Source: CAWGMT01 sp963823675
GTDB taxonomy: Bacteria > Planctomycetota > Planctomycetia > Isosphaerales > Isosphaeraceae
DNA: 64,000 bases
Assembly: GCA_963823675.1 (NCBI GenBank)
Contig: CAWGMT010000007.1
Coordinates: forward strand, 310,001-374,000
Reading direction: 5' to 3'
Position 1 is the stretch's first letter. Each line of letters starts with the position of its first letter. The translations under genes were made by a program, and so were the position numbers. Under the pieces are notes generated by a model. It saw nothing but the letters and a program-made list of their open reading frames with translations, was not told the origin of the DNA and did no database searches. Of the stretch, positions 38,193-49,226 are shown in pieces.

Positions 38193-39721
38193 GAATGGCA
38201 CTCGGAAATTCGTAAGTTGTTTCGGAGAAGTGGGATAGACAAATATCGTCCTCCTTGGGACAAGGATTGGTGCTTGCAAGATCCAAACCCTGTCCGGCAA
38301 GGAGGCCGACAATGCCCCAGACTACGCGACGGTGGATTCTGGAAAAGGTCAAGTCCCTTCGCGAGTCCCAGCTCCTTCCCTTTCACGAGATCCTCGACGC
38401 CAACACGGTCAGGTCGGCACTGGCGGCAGAGCGGGTCAAATTCAAGGATCGCATCTACACACCTTTCGTGACCCTCTGCCTGTTCCTCTCCCAGGTGCTC
38501 GACCCCGACCACTCGTGTCGTGCGGCGGTCGCGCGGCTGATCGTCTGGCTGGCCATCAACCATCGCAAACCTTGCGCACCGGAGACTAACAGTTATTGTG
38601 ATGCACGCCGGCGGCTCCCTCTCGGGGTCATTGTTCGGCTGGTCCGTCAGACCGCTCAGAAAGTGGACGCCGGTGCAAACGCCGATTGGCTGTGGAAGGG
38701 ACGCAAGGTCTCGCTGGTCAACGGCACGACCGCCTCGATGCCCGACACCGTACAGAACCAACAAGCCTTCCCTCAGGCGAACACCCAGGGCATCGGTTTG
38801 GGTTTCCCCGTAGTTCGGATGGTAGGGATCATTTCGCTGGCCACGGGTGTCGTTCGCGACCTGGCGCTGGGGCCGTACAAAGGAAAGGAGACAGGCGAGA
38901 CGGCCTTGTTCCGCACGTTGCTGGATGGCCTCGAGGCAGGCGAAATCATGCTGGGGGACCGCTGTTATGCCTCGTTTTTCATGATCGCGGACCTGATGCA
39001 GCGGAACGTTGACAGCCTGTTCCGGATGCACCAGCGCCGGAGGTTCGACTTCCGCCGCGGCCGACGGCTGGGCGTCGAGGACCACGTTGTCACCTGGACC
39101 AAGCCGGAGCGGCCCGAATGGATGGACGAGGAAACCTATGCGCAGATCCCCAGCGAGATCAAGGTCCGCGAACTGCGATTCAAGGTTCAGCAGCCCGGCT
39201 TCCGAGTCAACGAGCTGGTGCTGGTGACGACGATGCTCGACGCGGAGGCGTACACCAAGGAAGAGCTGGCAGACCTTTTCCTACAACGATGGAACATAGA
39301 ATTAGATTTACGCTCAATTAAAGACGTACTCCAAATGGACGTGCTGCGATGCAAGACGCCTGATATGGTGGAGAAGGAGATCTGGATACATTTACTGTCT
39401 TACAACTTGATCCGAGGCGTGGCGGCCCAGGCCGCCGAGGCGCACGGTAAGCAACCGCGACAGTTGAGCTTCAAGGGAACGCTTCAGACGATGACGGCGC
39501 TCCAGGAGGCCTTGCGACAAGCAACGCCCAGCGTCAGGGAATACTTGGTGGAGGTGATGCTCACTGCGATTTCGGCGCACGAGGTCGGCGATCGACCCGG
39601 CCGCGTCGAGCCGCGCGCCAACAAACGACGACCGAAGGCACAAAAGTTTCTTATGGAACCGCGACGAAAGGCGCGCAAACGCCTACTGCAAGCGGCTTAG
39701 GGGAATAACCGAGTGCCATTC
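38193..39721 (+). mobile_element. IS4-type insertion sequence, copy 2 (1529 bp, 11-bp target duplication)
   Basis: Same terminal repeats as copy 1 (GAATGGCACTCGG / CCGAGTGCCATTC), opposite orientation. The target duplication is GTTTCTGACAC at 38182-38192 and 39722-39732. Confidence 0.93.
38312..39700 (+). CDS. IS4-family transposase, copy 2
   Basis: Intact 462-residue DDE transposase, starting MPQTTRRWILEKVKSLRESQ with AGGAGG upstream. Motifs as in copy 1: VNGTTASMPDT, LGDRCYASF and RWNIELDLRSIK. The C-terminus ends with a basic tail (EPRANKRRPKAQKFLMEPRR) followed by KARKRLLQAA, which is probably the ancestral end because copy 1 reaches its different tail by a one-base loss. The gene fills nearly the whole element. 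Confidence 0.94.
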   Translation: MPQTTRRWILEKVKSLRESQLLPFHEILDANTVRSALAAERVKFKDRIYTPFVTLCLFLSQVLDPDHSCRAAVARLIVWLAINHRKPCAPETNSYCDARRRLPLGVIVRLVRQTAQKVDAGANADWLWKGRKVSLVNGTTASMPDTVQNQQAFPQANTQGIGLGFPVVRMVGIISLATGVVRDLALGPYKGKETGETALFRTLLDGLEAGEIMLGDRCYASFFMIADLMQRNVDSLFRMHQRRRFDFRRGRRLGVEDHVVTWTKPERPEWMDEETYAQIPSEIKVRELRFKVQQPGFRVNELVLVTTMLDAEAYTKEELADLFLQRWNIELDLRSIKDVLQMDVLRCKTPDMVEKEIWIHLLSYNLIRGVAAQAAEAHGKQPRQLSFKGTLQTMTALQEALRQATPSVREYLVEVMLTAISAHEVGDRPGRVEPRANKRRPKAQKFLMEPRRKARKRLLQAA

Positions 39722-39732
39722 GTTTCTGACAC

Positions 39733-40273
39733 CTTTTGTCGTTCTACGGACCGAACCCACCGGGACGCTCCATCAAGGATTCAAATGTGCAGCCGCGGCA
39801 ATTCACGCGCCAGCCGGGCGCGCGACCGACTTCTCTGGCACGGGAATTGCCACAGGGCTCAACACGCGGGTGATCAGTGGGTAAGATGTCAGTAGCAGGT
39901 GGTTTTCGGCCGGCCTTTGCCTTTTGGGGTTGCGCTGTTTGCCGCCCCGCAGGGGCAACCACATACCAGCCCAGGGCGACGCCCTGGGAACGAAGCGGAA
40001 TTGAACGAAACGCAGCCCTGAAAGGGCGGCACAATCAATGAACTCGCCGATGCCTCGATCCCTCATCAAGAACCTCCTGTATCTCGTGTATGCCAGATGT
40101 TTCGCCCATACAGGGCGGGGACGTTATTGTCCGAACGCGCGTACCCAGGGCGTTGCCCTGGGCTGATTTGTTGCGGCCCCTGCGGGGCTCAGTCCAGGAC
40201 AGCGCAAAACCGAACCCTTTGCCCTCGGCTGGCGCGGGAGACCGATTGACTCAAGGAAAGGTGGACAGCTTTC
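39733..40273. repeat. Intergenic REP-like composite: two inverted pairs of palindromes
   Basis: No gene in 540 bases. At 39944-39956 GCCCCGCAGGGGC and at 39970-39988 CCCAGGGCGACGCCCTGGG form two palindromes. At 40144-40162 CCCAGGGCGTTGCCCTGGG and at 40176-40188 GCCCCTGCGGGGC give the same pair in reverse order. The whole thus forms a large inverted repeat around about 155 bases. Smaller AGCCCTGAAAGGGC and CGCCCATACAGGGCG stems lie between. It looks like a mosaic REP element upstream of mqnD. Confidence 0.8.
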
Positions 40274-41125
40274 GTGGCGAATGAGAGCAGCGTAACGACG
40301 ATCCGGGTCGGTCATAGCCCCGATTCCGATGACGCGTTCATGTTTTATGCCTTGACGCACGACAAGCTCGATTGCGGCGGGCTCCGGTTTGTTCATCAGC
40401 TTGAAGATATCGAGACGCTCAACCAGCGTGCCTTGAACGGCGAGCTTGAGGTCTCGGCGGTCAGCATTCACGCTTATGCGCACCTGGCGGATCGGTACGC
40501 GCTCTTGTCTTCCGGCTCGAGCATGGGTGACAGGTATGGTCCGACGCTGGTGACTCGCGAGCCCGCGCAGCTCGACTGGCTGCGGGGGCGCACGATCGCC
40601 GTTCCGGGAAAGCTGACGACCGCCTATCTGGCGCTCCAGCTCTGCCTGGGCCGCGATGTACCCGTGGTCGTCATGCCCTTTAACGAGATCTTGCCGGCTG
40701 TGGCCGAGGGACGCGTCGATGCGGGGCTGTTGATTCACGAAGGACAGCTTTACTATGGCGATCGCGGGCTTCACGGGGTCGTGGACCTGGGACAGTGGTG
40801 GTTTGCGGAGACCGGGCTCCCCTTGCCGCTGGGCGGCAACGTCGTCCGCAAGGACCTGGGAGAAGCCATGGTTTCCCGGATCGCCCGGCTCTTGAAGGAG
40901 AGCATCCGCTATGCTCTGGACCATCGCCAGGAGGCGCTTGGCTACGCGCTCCAGTATGCCCGCGGGCTCGACCCGGCGCTCGCGGACCGGTTCGTCGGTA
41001 TGTATGTCAACGAATGGACCATCGATTACGGGCCTCGGGGCCGCGAAGCCGTTCGCACCCTTCTTGGCCGTGCGGCGGAAGCCGGTTTAGTCCCGGGCAG
41101 CCTCGAGGTAGAATTCGCAGACTGA
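40274..41125 (+). CDS. mqnD: 1,4-dihydroxy-6-naphthoate synthase (futalosine pathway)
   Basis: Converts cyclic dehypoxanthinyl futalosine to 1,4-dihydroxy-6-naphthoate in the futalosine route to menaquinone. 283 residues, periplasmic-binding-protein-like fold. Diagnostic sequence: VGHSPDSDDAFMFYALTHDK, HQLEDIETLNQRALNGELEV, SAVSIHAYAHLADRYALLSS, GSSMGDRYGPTLV, AVPGKLTTAYLALQL, LIHEGQLYYGDRGL and GLPLPLGGNVVRKDLG. The S-P-D-S-D-D-x-F motif separates MqnD from MqnA. A GTG start at 40274 is preceded by GGAAAGG. It ends 30 bases before acnA. mqnA, B and C are not in the window. Confidence 0.92.
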   Translation: MANESSVTTIRVGHSPDSDDAFMFYALTHDKLDCGGLRFVHQLEDIETLNQRALNGELEVSAVSIHAYAHLADRYALLSSGSSMGDRYGPTLVTREPAQLDWLRGRTIAVPGKLTTAYLALQLCLGRDVPVVVMPFNEILPAVAEGRVDAGLLIHEGQLYYGDRGLHGVVDLGQWWFAETGLPLPLGGNVVRKDLGEAMVSRIARLLKESIRYALDHRQEALGYALQYARGLDPALADRFVGMYVNEWTIDYGPRGREAVRTLLGRAAEAGLVPGSLEVEFAD

Positions 41126-41155
41126 GAAGCCACCGATTGTTAGAGAGGACAAGCC

Positions 41156-43939
<2,784 letters not shown>

Positions 43940-44018
43940 GGCGACCGGCCGATGCAAATTCACCGTGGGACGGATTGTCGATCCGTCCTGCGATCATTTT
44001 CTCTGGAGTTGGTCGCGT

Positions 44019-45031
44019 ATGTTGCAAGTGGAGACCGAAGCAAAGCCGATCGTCAACCGCACTCAAGCGATGGTGTGGCTCCGCCAGATGATGTTGATCC
44101 GCCGCTTCGAGGAGCGCGCGGAGATGCTTTACCAGAAAGGGAACAAGATCGGCGGTTTTTTTCACCAGTACAGCGGCCAGGAGCCGGTCGCGGTCGGCGC
44201 GATCGGAGTGCTCCGCGAGAACGATTACGTCATCACGGCGTACCGCGACCACGGTCATGCCCTGGCGCGGGGAGTGAGCGCCAAGGCGATCATGGCGGAG
44301 CTTCTGGGCAAGGTCACGGGCTGCTCCCGCGGCAAAGGCGGGTCGATGCACTTTTTCGACGCCGAGAAAGGGTTCCTCGGCGGCCATGCGATCGTGGGCA
44401 GCCACGTGCCGCTGGCGGCCGGGGTAGCCTTTGCGAGCAAGTACCGTGGTGAAGACAGGGTGTGCGTCTGCTTTTTCGGTGAAGGCGGCATGAATCAGGG
44501 CTCGGTGCACGAAGCGTTCAACATGGCATCGCTCTGGAAGCTTCCGGTCGTCTACATCGTCGAGAACAACAAGTACGCGATGGGCACATCGCTGGCGCGA
44601 TCATCATCGGTCCTCGATCTGACCGTGCGGGGAGCCAGGCCTTACGGAATGTTCGGGCACGTGATCAATGGCAACGATATCGAGCTGATGGCCCAGACGA
44701 CCCGCGAGGCGGTCGAGAGGCGCGGTCGGGCGAGGGCCCGACCTTGATCGAAGCGCAGACCTACCGCTACAAGGGACACTCGATCAGCGACCCCGGCAAG
44801 TACCGCCTCAAGGAAGAGCTCGATTCGGCCGTGCAGAACGATCCGATCGTCGTCTACCGGCGGCTCTTGAAGGAACGGGGATGGCTGGACGATGAAGCCA
44901 TCGAGCGCATGAGCGAGAGCGTCAAGCAGGAGATCGAGGAGAGCATCGAATTCGCCGAACGGAGCGCCCCGACGCCCCTGAGCGCTCTCTACGAGGACAT
45001 CACGGCAAGTCCTTACACACCCCAGGAGTGA
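44019..45031 (+). CDS. pdhA: Pyruvate dehydrogenase E1 component, alpha subunit, frameshifted
   Basis: ThDP-dependent decarboxylation of pyruvate, as the alpha half of an alpha2beta2 E1. Start MLQVETEAKPIVNRTQAMVW. Motifs: LIRRFEERAEMLYQKGNKIG, HQYSGQEPVAVGA, YRDHGHALARGVSAKAIMAE, GKGGSMHFFDAEKGFLGGHA and the ThDP/Mg site CVCFFGEGGMNQGSVHEAFN with VENNKYAMGTS. The frame breaks near 44718-44725 (GAGAGGCGCGG) and resumes as GEGPTLIEAQTYRYKGHSIS, DPGKYR. Adding one G or removing one CG repairs it, to about 336 residues. Its stop overlaps the leader of pdhB, three bases before that ATG. Confidence 0.93.
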
Positions 45032-45033
45032 TC

Positions 45034-46011
45034 ATGCAGTCGATCTCGTTTCGCGAGGCTTTGAACCAGGCGATGACCGAGGAGATGGAGCGCGACGAAA
45101 ACGTCTTCCTGATGGGCGAAGAGGTCGCGCAGTATGACGGCGCCTACAAGGTCAGCCAGGGAATGCTCAAACGATTCGGGGCCCGCCGGGTCATCGATAC
45201 GCCGATCTCGGAGGAAGGGTTTACCGGGATCGGGATCGGTGCGGCGATGGTCGGGCTGCGGCCCATCATCGAATTCATGACCTTTAGCTTCAGCCTGGTG
45301 GCCATCGACCAGATCGTCAACAACGCGGCCAACATGCGGTACATGAGCGGCGGGCAGTTTGCCGTTCCGATCGTCTTCCGCGGCAGCTCGGGAATGGCCG
45401 GCTGCCTGGCGGCCACGCATTCGCATCGCCTCGAGGCGTGGTACTCGCAAGTGCCCGGCCTCACCGTGATCGCGCCGGCCACTCCCGCCGATGCCAAGGG
45501 GCTGCTCAAAAGTGCGATCCGATCCGATGATCCGGTCGTGTTCCTCGAACACGAGGTGCTCTATCACGATCGCGGTGCGGTGCCTGAAGGCGAGCTGCTT
45601 GTGCCCATCGGCAAGGCGGACATCAAGCGGCCCGGCTCGGACGTCACCTTGATCACCTATTCGCGATCGCTCAAGACCACGCTCGCCGCCGCGGAGAAAC
45701 TGGCTCGCGAACAGATCGACGCCGAGGTGATCGACCTTCGGACCATTCGCCCCCTGGACCTGGAGGCGCTCTTGACCTCGGTCTCCAGGACGCACCGTGC
45801 CGTCGTCGTCGAGGAAGACTGGCCCTATTGCGGAGTCGGGGCCGGCATCTCCGATCGGATCACCCAGCGCATCTTCGACGAGCTCGACGCACCGATCCGC
45901 CGGGTGGCGACCAGGGACGCGCCGATCCCGTACAATCGAGAGCTGGAAGCTTCCATGCTTCCCTCGGTCGACCGGATCATCGCGGCGGTGCATTCAGTCT
46001 TGTATCTTTGA
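45034..46011 (+). CDS. pdhB: Pyruvate dehydrogenase E1 component, beta subunit
   Basis: 325 residues, intact. ATG at 45034 with AGGAG six bases upstream; the two preceding in-frame codons would give an upstream GTG, which I do not prefer. Motifs: MQSISFREALNQAMTEEMER, FLMGEEVAQYDGAYKVSQGM, VIDTPISEEGFTGIGIGAAM, RPIIEFMTFSFSLVAIDQIV and VIAPATPADAKGLLKSAIR. The C-terminal transketolase domain has IDLRTIRPLDLEAL and VVVEEDWPYCGVGAGISDRI. The last codons and the TGA (LYL-stop) lie inside the first unit of the 38-bp repeat array that follows, so the repeat has overwritten the natural 3' end. Confidence 0.95.
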   Translation: MQSISFREALNQAMTEEMERDENVFLMGEEVAQYDGAYKVSQGMLKRFGARRVIDTPISEEGFTGIGIGAAMVGLRPIIEFMTFSFSLVAIDQIVNNAANMRYMSGGQFAVPIVFRGSSGMAGCLAATHSHRLEAWYSQVPGLTVIAPATPADAKGLLKSAIRSDDPVVFLEHEVLYHDRGAVPEGELLVPIGKADIKRPGSDVTLITYSRSLKTTLAAAEKLAREQIDAEVIDLRTIRPLDLEALLTSVSRTHRAVVVEEDWPYCGVGAGISDRITQRIFDELDAPIRRVATRDAPIPYNRELEASMLPSVDRIIAAVHSVLYL

Positions 46012-46252
46012 GTAGTCGTCACGCCCCGCGTGACGTTTTGTATCTTTGAGTAGTCGTCACGCTCCGCGTGACGTTTTGTGTCTTTGAGTAGTCGTCACGC
46101 TCCGCGTGACGTTTTGTGTCTTTGAGTAGTCGTCACGCTCCGCGTGACGTTTTGTGTCTTTGAGTAGTCGTCACGCTCCGCGTGACGGGTCGCATGGTAG
46201 TCGTCACGCTCCGCGTGACGGGTCGCATCACGCGGAGCGTGATGCCTACTTA
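46001..46252. repeat. 38-bp tandem array with hairpin core GTCACGCTCCGCGTGAC
   Basis: Five units of 38 bases start at 46001, 46039, 46077, 46115 and 46153 (TGTATCTTTGAGTAGTCGTC or TGTGTC..., then ACGCTCCGCGTGACGTTT). They are followed by one shortened unit (from about 46197) and an inverted end piece ATCACGCGGAGCGTGATGCC. Each unit has a perfect GTCACGC / GCGTGAC stem. The array fills the space between pdhB and the E2 gene. The first unit supplies the pdhB stop codon. Confidence 0.95.
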
Positions 46253-46268
46253 ACCGGGGAGACCAGAC

Positions 46269-47670
46269 GTGCCGATCGAAGTCACCATGCCGAAGCTCAG
46301 TCCCACGATGGAGACCGGCGTGATCACGCAATGGCTGGTCAAGGTGGGAGACGCGATCAAGGAAGGCGACGTCCTGGCCGACATCGAAACCGACAAGGCC
46401 ACGATGCAGATGAAAGCTTACGACGACGGCACCGTCGTCCACATCGACCATCCCGCCGGGGCCGAAGTCGCGCTGGGAAAGCGGGTGCTGGTGCTGGCCC
46501 GTAAGAACGAAGATCCGACGCAGGTCGCCAGTGCGCTGGGATTGGGGAATGCCGCTCCAGCATCCCGCGCGCCCCAAGCCAAAGCCGGCGCGAGTGCCCC
46601 GGAAGCGGCGGCTGGCCCTGCCCGCGATTTGCCGCCTGCGGCCACGTCAGAGCCCGCGCGGCCATCGGGCAATGGCGAGCAGCCGCCGGACGGCGAAGGC
46701 GAAAGCGAAGGGGAAGGCGAAGGCGAGCCCGAGTCTGGCGCTCGGAGGCTCAAGGTTAGCCCGCTCGCGCAAGATGGCATCGGCGGCGAGCGTCGATCTG
46801 GGACTGGTCCGCGGCTCCGGCCCCGGCGGCCGTATCGTCCGCCGCGATATCGAGGCCGCGCTTCGAGGCCCGATGCCGGCGACCCAGGCCCCCGGGGCGG
46901 CGAGAGCACCTCTGGCGCCGGCGGCCGGGCCGCCATCAACCGCGGCGGCGCCGAATCTGGCGCGCCCGGCCGCGGCGACACGTACCACCGTGCGCATTCC
47001 TCACTCGCGCATGCGGAAGACGATCGCCCAGCGGATGATGCAAGCCAAGCAAGCTGCTCCGGAGATCCATCTGACGGTCGACATCCGGGCCGATCGGCTG
47101 CTGGCGGTCCGTGAAGCGCTCAACGTGCAGCTCGCCCGTGAAGGCATCAAGCTTTCCCCGGGCGACCTGGTGACCAAGGCCGTCGCGATCGCGCTTCGCA
47201 TCCACCCGGGTTTGAACGCCTCCTTTGAGCCCGACGCGATCGTGCGCCACGGCGAGGTGAATATCGGGATCGCCGTGGCTCTCGACGAGGGACTGATCGT
47301 GCCGGTGATCCACGGGGCCGACACGCTCGGCCTCCGCGAGATCCGCTCGCGGAGCGAAGCGCTGGCGGCGGCGGCTCGCGCCAATACCTTGAAGCCCGAG
47401 CAATTGACCGGCGGCACCTTCACCATCTCCAACCTCGGCATGTATGGAACCCGCCAGTTCGATGCGATCCTCAATGTGCCGGAAGTCGCGATTCTCGCCG
47501 TCGGCGCGGCCGTCAAGCAGCCCGTGGTTGAAGGCGACCAGTTGAAGGCCGGCACCGTGATGTCCGTGACCCTGACGGCCGATCATCGCGCGGTCGATGG
47601 CGCCATGGCCGCCGCGTTCCTCCAGAGCTTGAAAGCCCTGCTCGAGGAACCCGCGGCCATGCTACTCTGA
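46269..47670 (+). CDS. pdhC: Dihydrolipoamide acetyltransferase (PDH E2), frameshifted
   Basis: Core subunit that takes the acetyl group from E1 on a lipoyl arm to CoA. GTG start at 46269 with GGGGAGA upstream. One lipoyl domain: MPIEVTMPKLSPTMETGVIT, lipoyl Lys in DIETDKATMQMKAYD (about residue 44). An Ala/Pro/Glu-rich linker follows, then the E1/E3-binding domain VSPLA / KMASAASVDLGLVRGSGPGG with RIVRRDIEAAL. Between VSPLA and KMASAA the frame slips at 46765-46770 (CTCGCGCAAG); restoring a GC gives CTC GCG CGC AAG and 468 codons. Catalytic domain: IPHSRMRKTIAQRMMQAKQA, GGTFTISNLGMYGTRQFDAI and active-site LTADHRAVDGAMAA near the end. Confidence 0.93.
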
Positions 47671-47699
47671 GCGGGACCGCAGAATTCTGTACGCCGCAG

Positions 47700-47739
47700 G
47701 TCAGGCTTTCGAGCCTGACGTCAGGATCGAAACCCTGAC
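47700..47739. terminator. Two consecutive hairpins between the E2 and E3 genes
   Basis: GTCAGGCTTTCGAGCCTGAC (47700-47719) is a perfect 8-bp stem with a TTCG loop. GTCAGGATCGAAACCCTGAC (47720-47739) is a second 6-bp stem. There is no T-run after them, so RNA processing/stability or a REP-type role is as likely as termination. Confidence 0.6.
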
Positions 47740-47759
47740 CTACTTTCGGGAAGAACCCC

Positions 47760-49145
47760 ATGGCCTACGATTATGATATCGCGTTCATCGGCGGCGGACC
47801 GGCGGGCTATGCCGGCGCGATCCGTGCCGCCCAGCTCAAGAAACGGGTGCTCTGTGTCGAGCGCGACAAGCTCGGCGGCATCTGCCTGAACTGGGGATGC
47901 ATTCCCACCAAGGCCCTCTTGACCAACGCCCACCTGGCGGAGCTGCTCAAGAACCACGGTGCTCAGTTTGGCTTCGGCGGCCAGGCGAGCTGGGATTTCA
48001 CCCAGATGATCCGCCGCAGCCGCAGTGTCGCGGCCCAGTTGAACAAGGGCATCGAAGGGCTCTTTCGCAAGTACAAGGTGAGTTCCAGGATCGGCACCGC
48101 CACGGTGGTCGCACCTAACAAGATCAATGTCGGCGGCGAGACCGTCTCGGCCGAGTCGATCGTGCTCGCGACCGGCGTCAGGCCGCGGCCGCTCCCCGGT
48201 GCCGATTACGACGGCAAGACGATCATCTCATACAAGGAAGCCATGATCTTGCCCGGCAAGCCCCAGTCCCTGCTGATCATAGGCGGCGGGCCGATCGGGC
48301 TCGAATTCGGTTATTTTTATAACGCGATCGGGACCAAGGTCACCGTCGTCGAGCTCCTGGACCGCATCCTGCCCGGCGAGGACGAAGAGGTCTCGGAAGC
48401 CCTGCGGCAGAGTCTCACCAAGCGCGGGCTGACGATCCTGACCGGATCCAAAACGACCACGGTCGAGAAGACCAGAAAGGGAATCAAGGCCGAAATCGAG
48501 TCGCCCCAGGGCAAGACGTCGGTCGAGGCCGATTTGATGCTCGTCGCCATCGGCGTCATGGGCAACATCGAAGGACTGGTTGCCGACGAGCTCAAGCTCG
48601 AGGTCGTCAAGCACCACGTCAAGGCCGACCCCAAGAAGGGCTATGCCACCAGCGTGCCCGGGATCTATGCCGTCGGCGACGTGATCGGCCCTCCCTGGCT
48701 GGCCCACGTTGCCCATCACGAAGCCATCTCTTGCATCGAGCGCCTTTGCGGCTTCGCCGACCGGCCGGTCGACTACACGACGATTCCCGGCTGCACCTAC
48801 ACCGACCCGGGCGTCGCCAGCGTGGGCTTGACCGAGAAGGCCGCGCGGGAAGCCGGCTACACGGTGCGCATCGGCAAGTTTCCGTTCGCTTTCAGCGGGC
48901 GCGCCCTCGCGGCGGATGAGACCGAGGGCTTCGTCAAGCTGGTCTTCGACGCCAAGTATGGTGAGCTCTTAGGCGCGCACCTGATCGGGTCGCAGGCCAC
49001 CGAGCTGATCGCCGAGCTCGTCATGGCCAAGAAGCTCGAGGCGACCGAGGAAGAGATCCTGCATGCCATGCACCCGCACCCCACTTACTCGGAGGCCGTG
49101 ATGGAAGCCGCGGGCCAGGGGCTGGGGCAGTCGGTGCATATTTAG
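47760..49145 (+). CDS. lpdA: Dihydrolipoyl dehydrogenase (PDH E3)
   Basis: FAD-disulfide enzyme that reoxidises the E2 lipoyl groups with NAD. 461 residues, intact. Motifs: FAD site YDIAFIGGGPAGYAGAIRAA, redox disulfide GGICLNWGCIPTKALL (C-x4-C, about residues 42-47), NAD site SLLIIGGGPIGLEFGYFYNA, second FAD motif GIYAVGDVIGPPWLAHVAHH and C-terminal catalytic HPHPTYSEAVMEAAGQGLG. It is last in the acnA - pdhA - pdhB - E2 - E3 run, 90 bases after E2, where two hairpins lie. Confidence 0.96.
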   Translation: MAYDYDIAFIGGGPAGYAGAIRAAQLKKRVLCVERDKLGGICLNWGCIPTKALLTNAHLAELLKNHGAQFGFGGQASWDFTQMIRRSRSVAAQLNKGIEGLFRKYKVSSRIGTATVVAPNKINVGGETVSAESIVLATGVRPRPLPGADYDGKTIISYKEAMILPGKPQSLLIIGGGPIGLEFGYFYNAIGTKVTVVELLDRILPGEDEEVSEALRQSLTKRGLTILTGSKTTTVEKTRKGIKAEIESPQGKTSVEADLMLVAIGVMGNIEGLVADELKLEVVKHHVKADPKKGYATSVPGIYAVGDVIGPPWLAHVAHHEAISCIERLCGFADRPVDYTTIPGCTYTDPGVASVGLTEKAAREAGYTVRIGKFPFAFSGRALAADETEGFVKLVFDAKYGELLGAHLIGSQATELIAELVMAKKLEATEEEILHAMHPHPTYSEAVMEAAGQGLGQSVHI

Positions 49146-49226
49146 TCGCTGGTCGGCAGGGAACGGATCGAAGCGTCATAGCGTGATAGCCTGATGGACG
49201 TTATATGTTTGTGCGGGAAGGCCTTG

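Noticed and set aside
32922..39721. Composite transposon formed by the two inverted IS4-type copies around the kinase gene
   Set aside because: Each copy has its own complete and different 11-bp target duplication, which shows two independent insertions rather than movement as one unit.
46001..46252. CRISPR array
   Set aside because: Units are contiguous, with no variable spacers, each unit has an internal hairpin typical of REP elements, and no cas gene is present.
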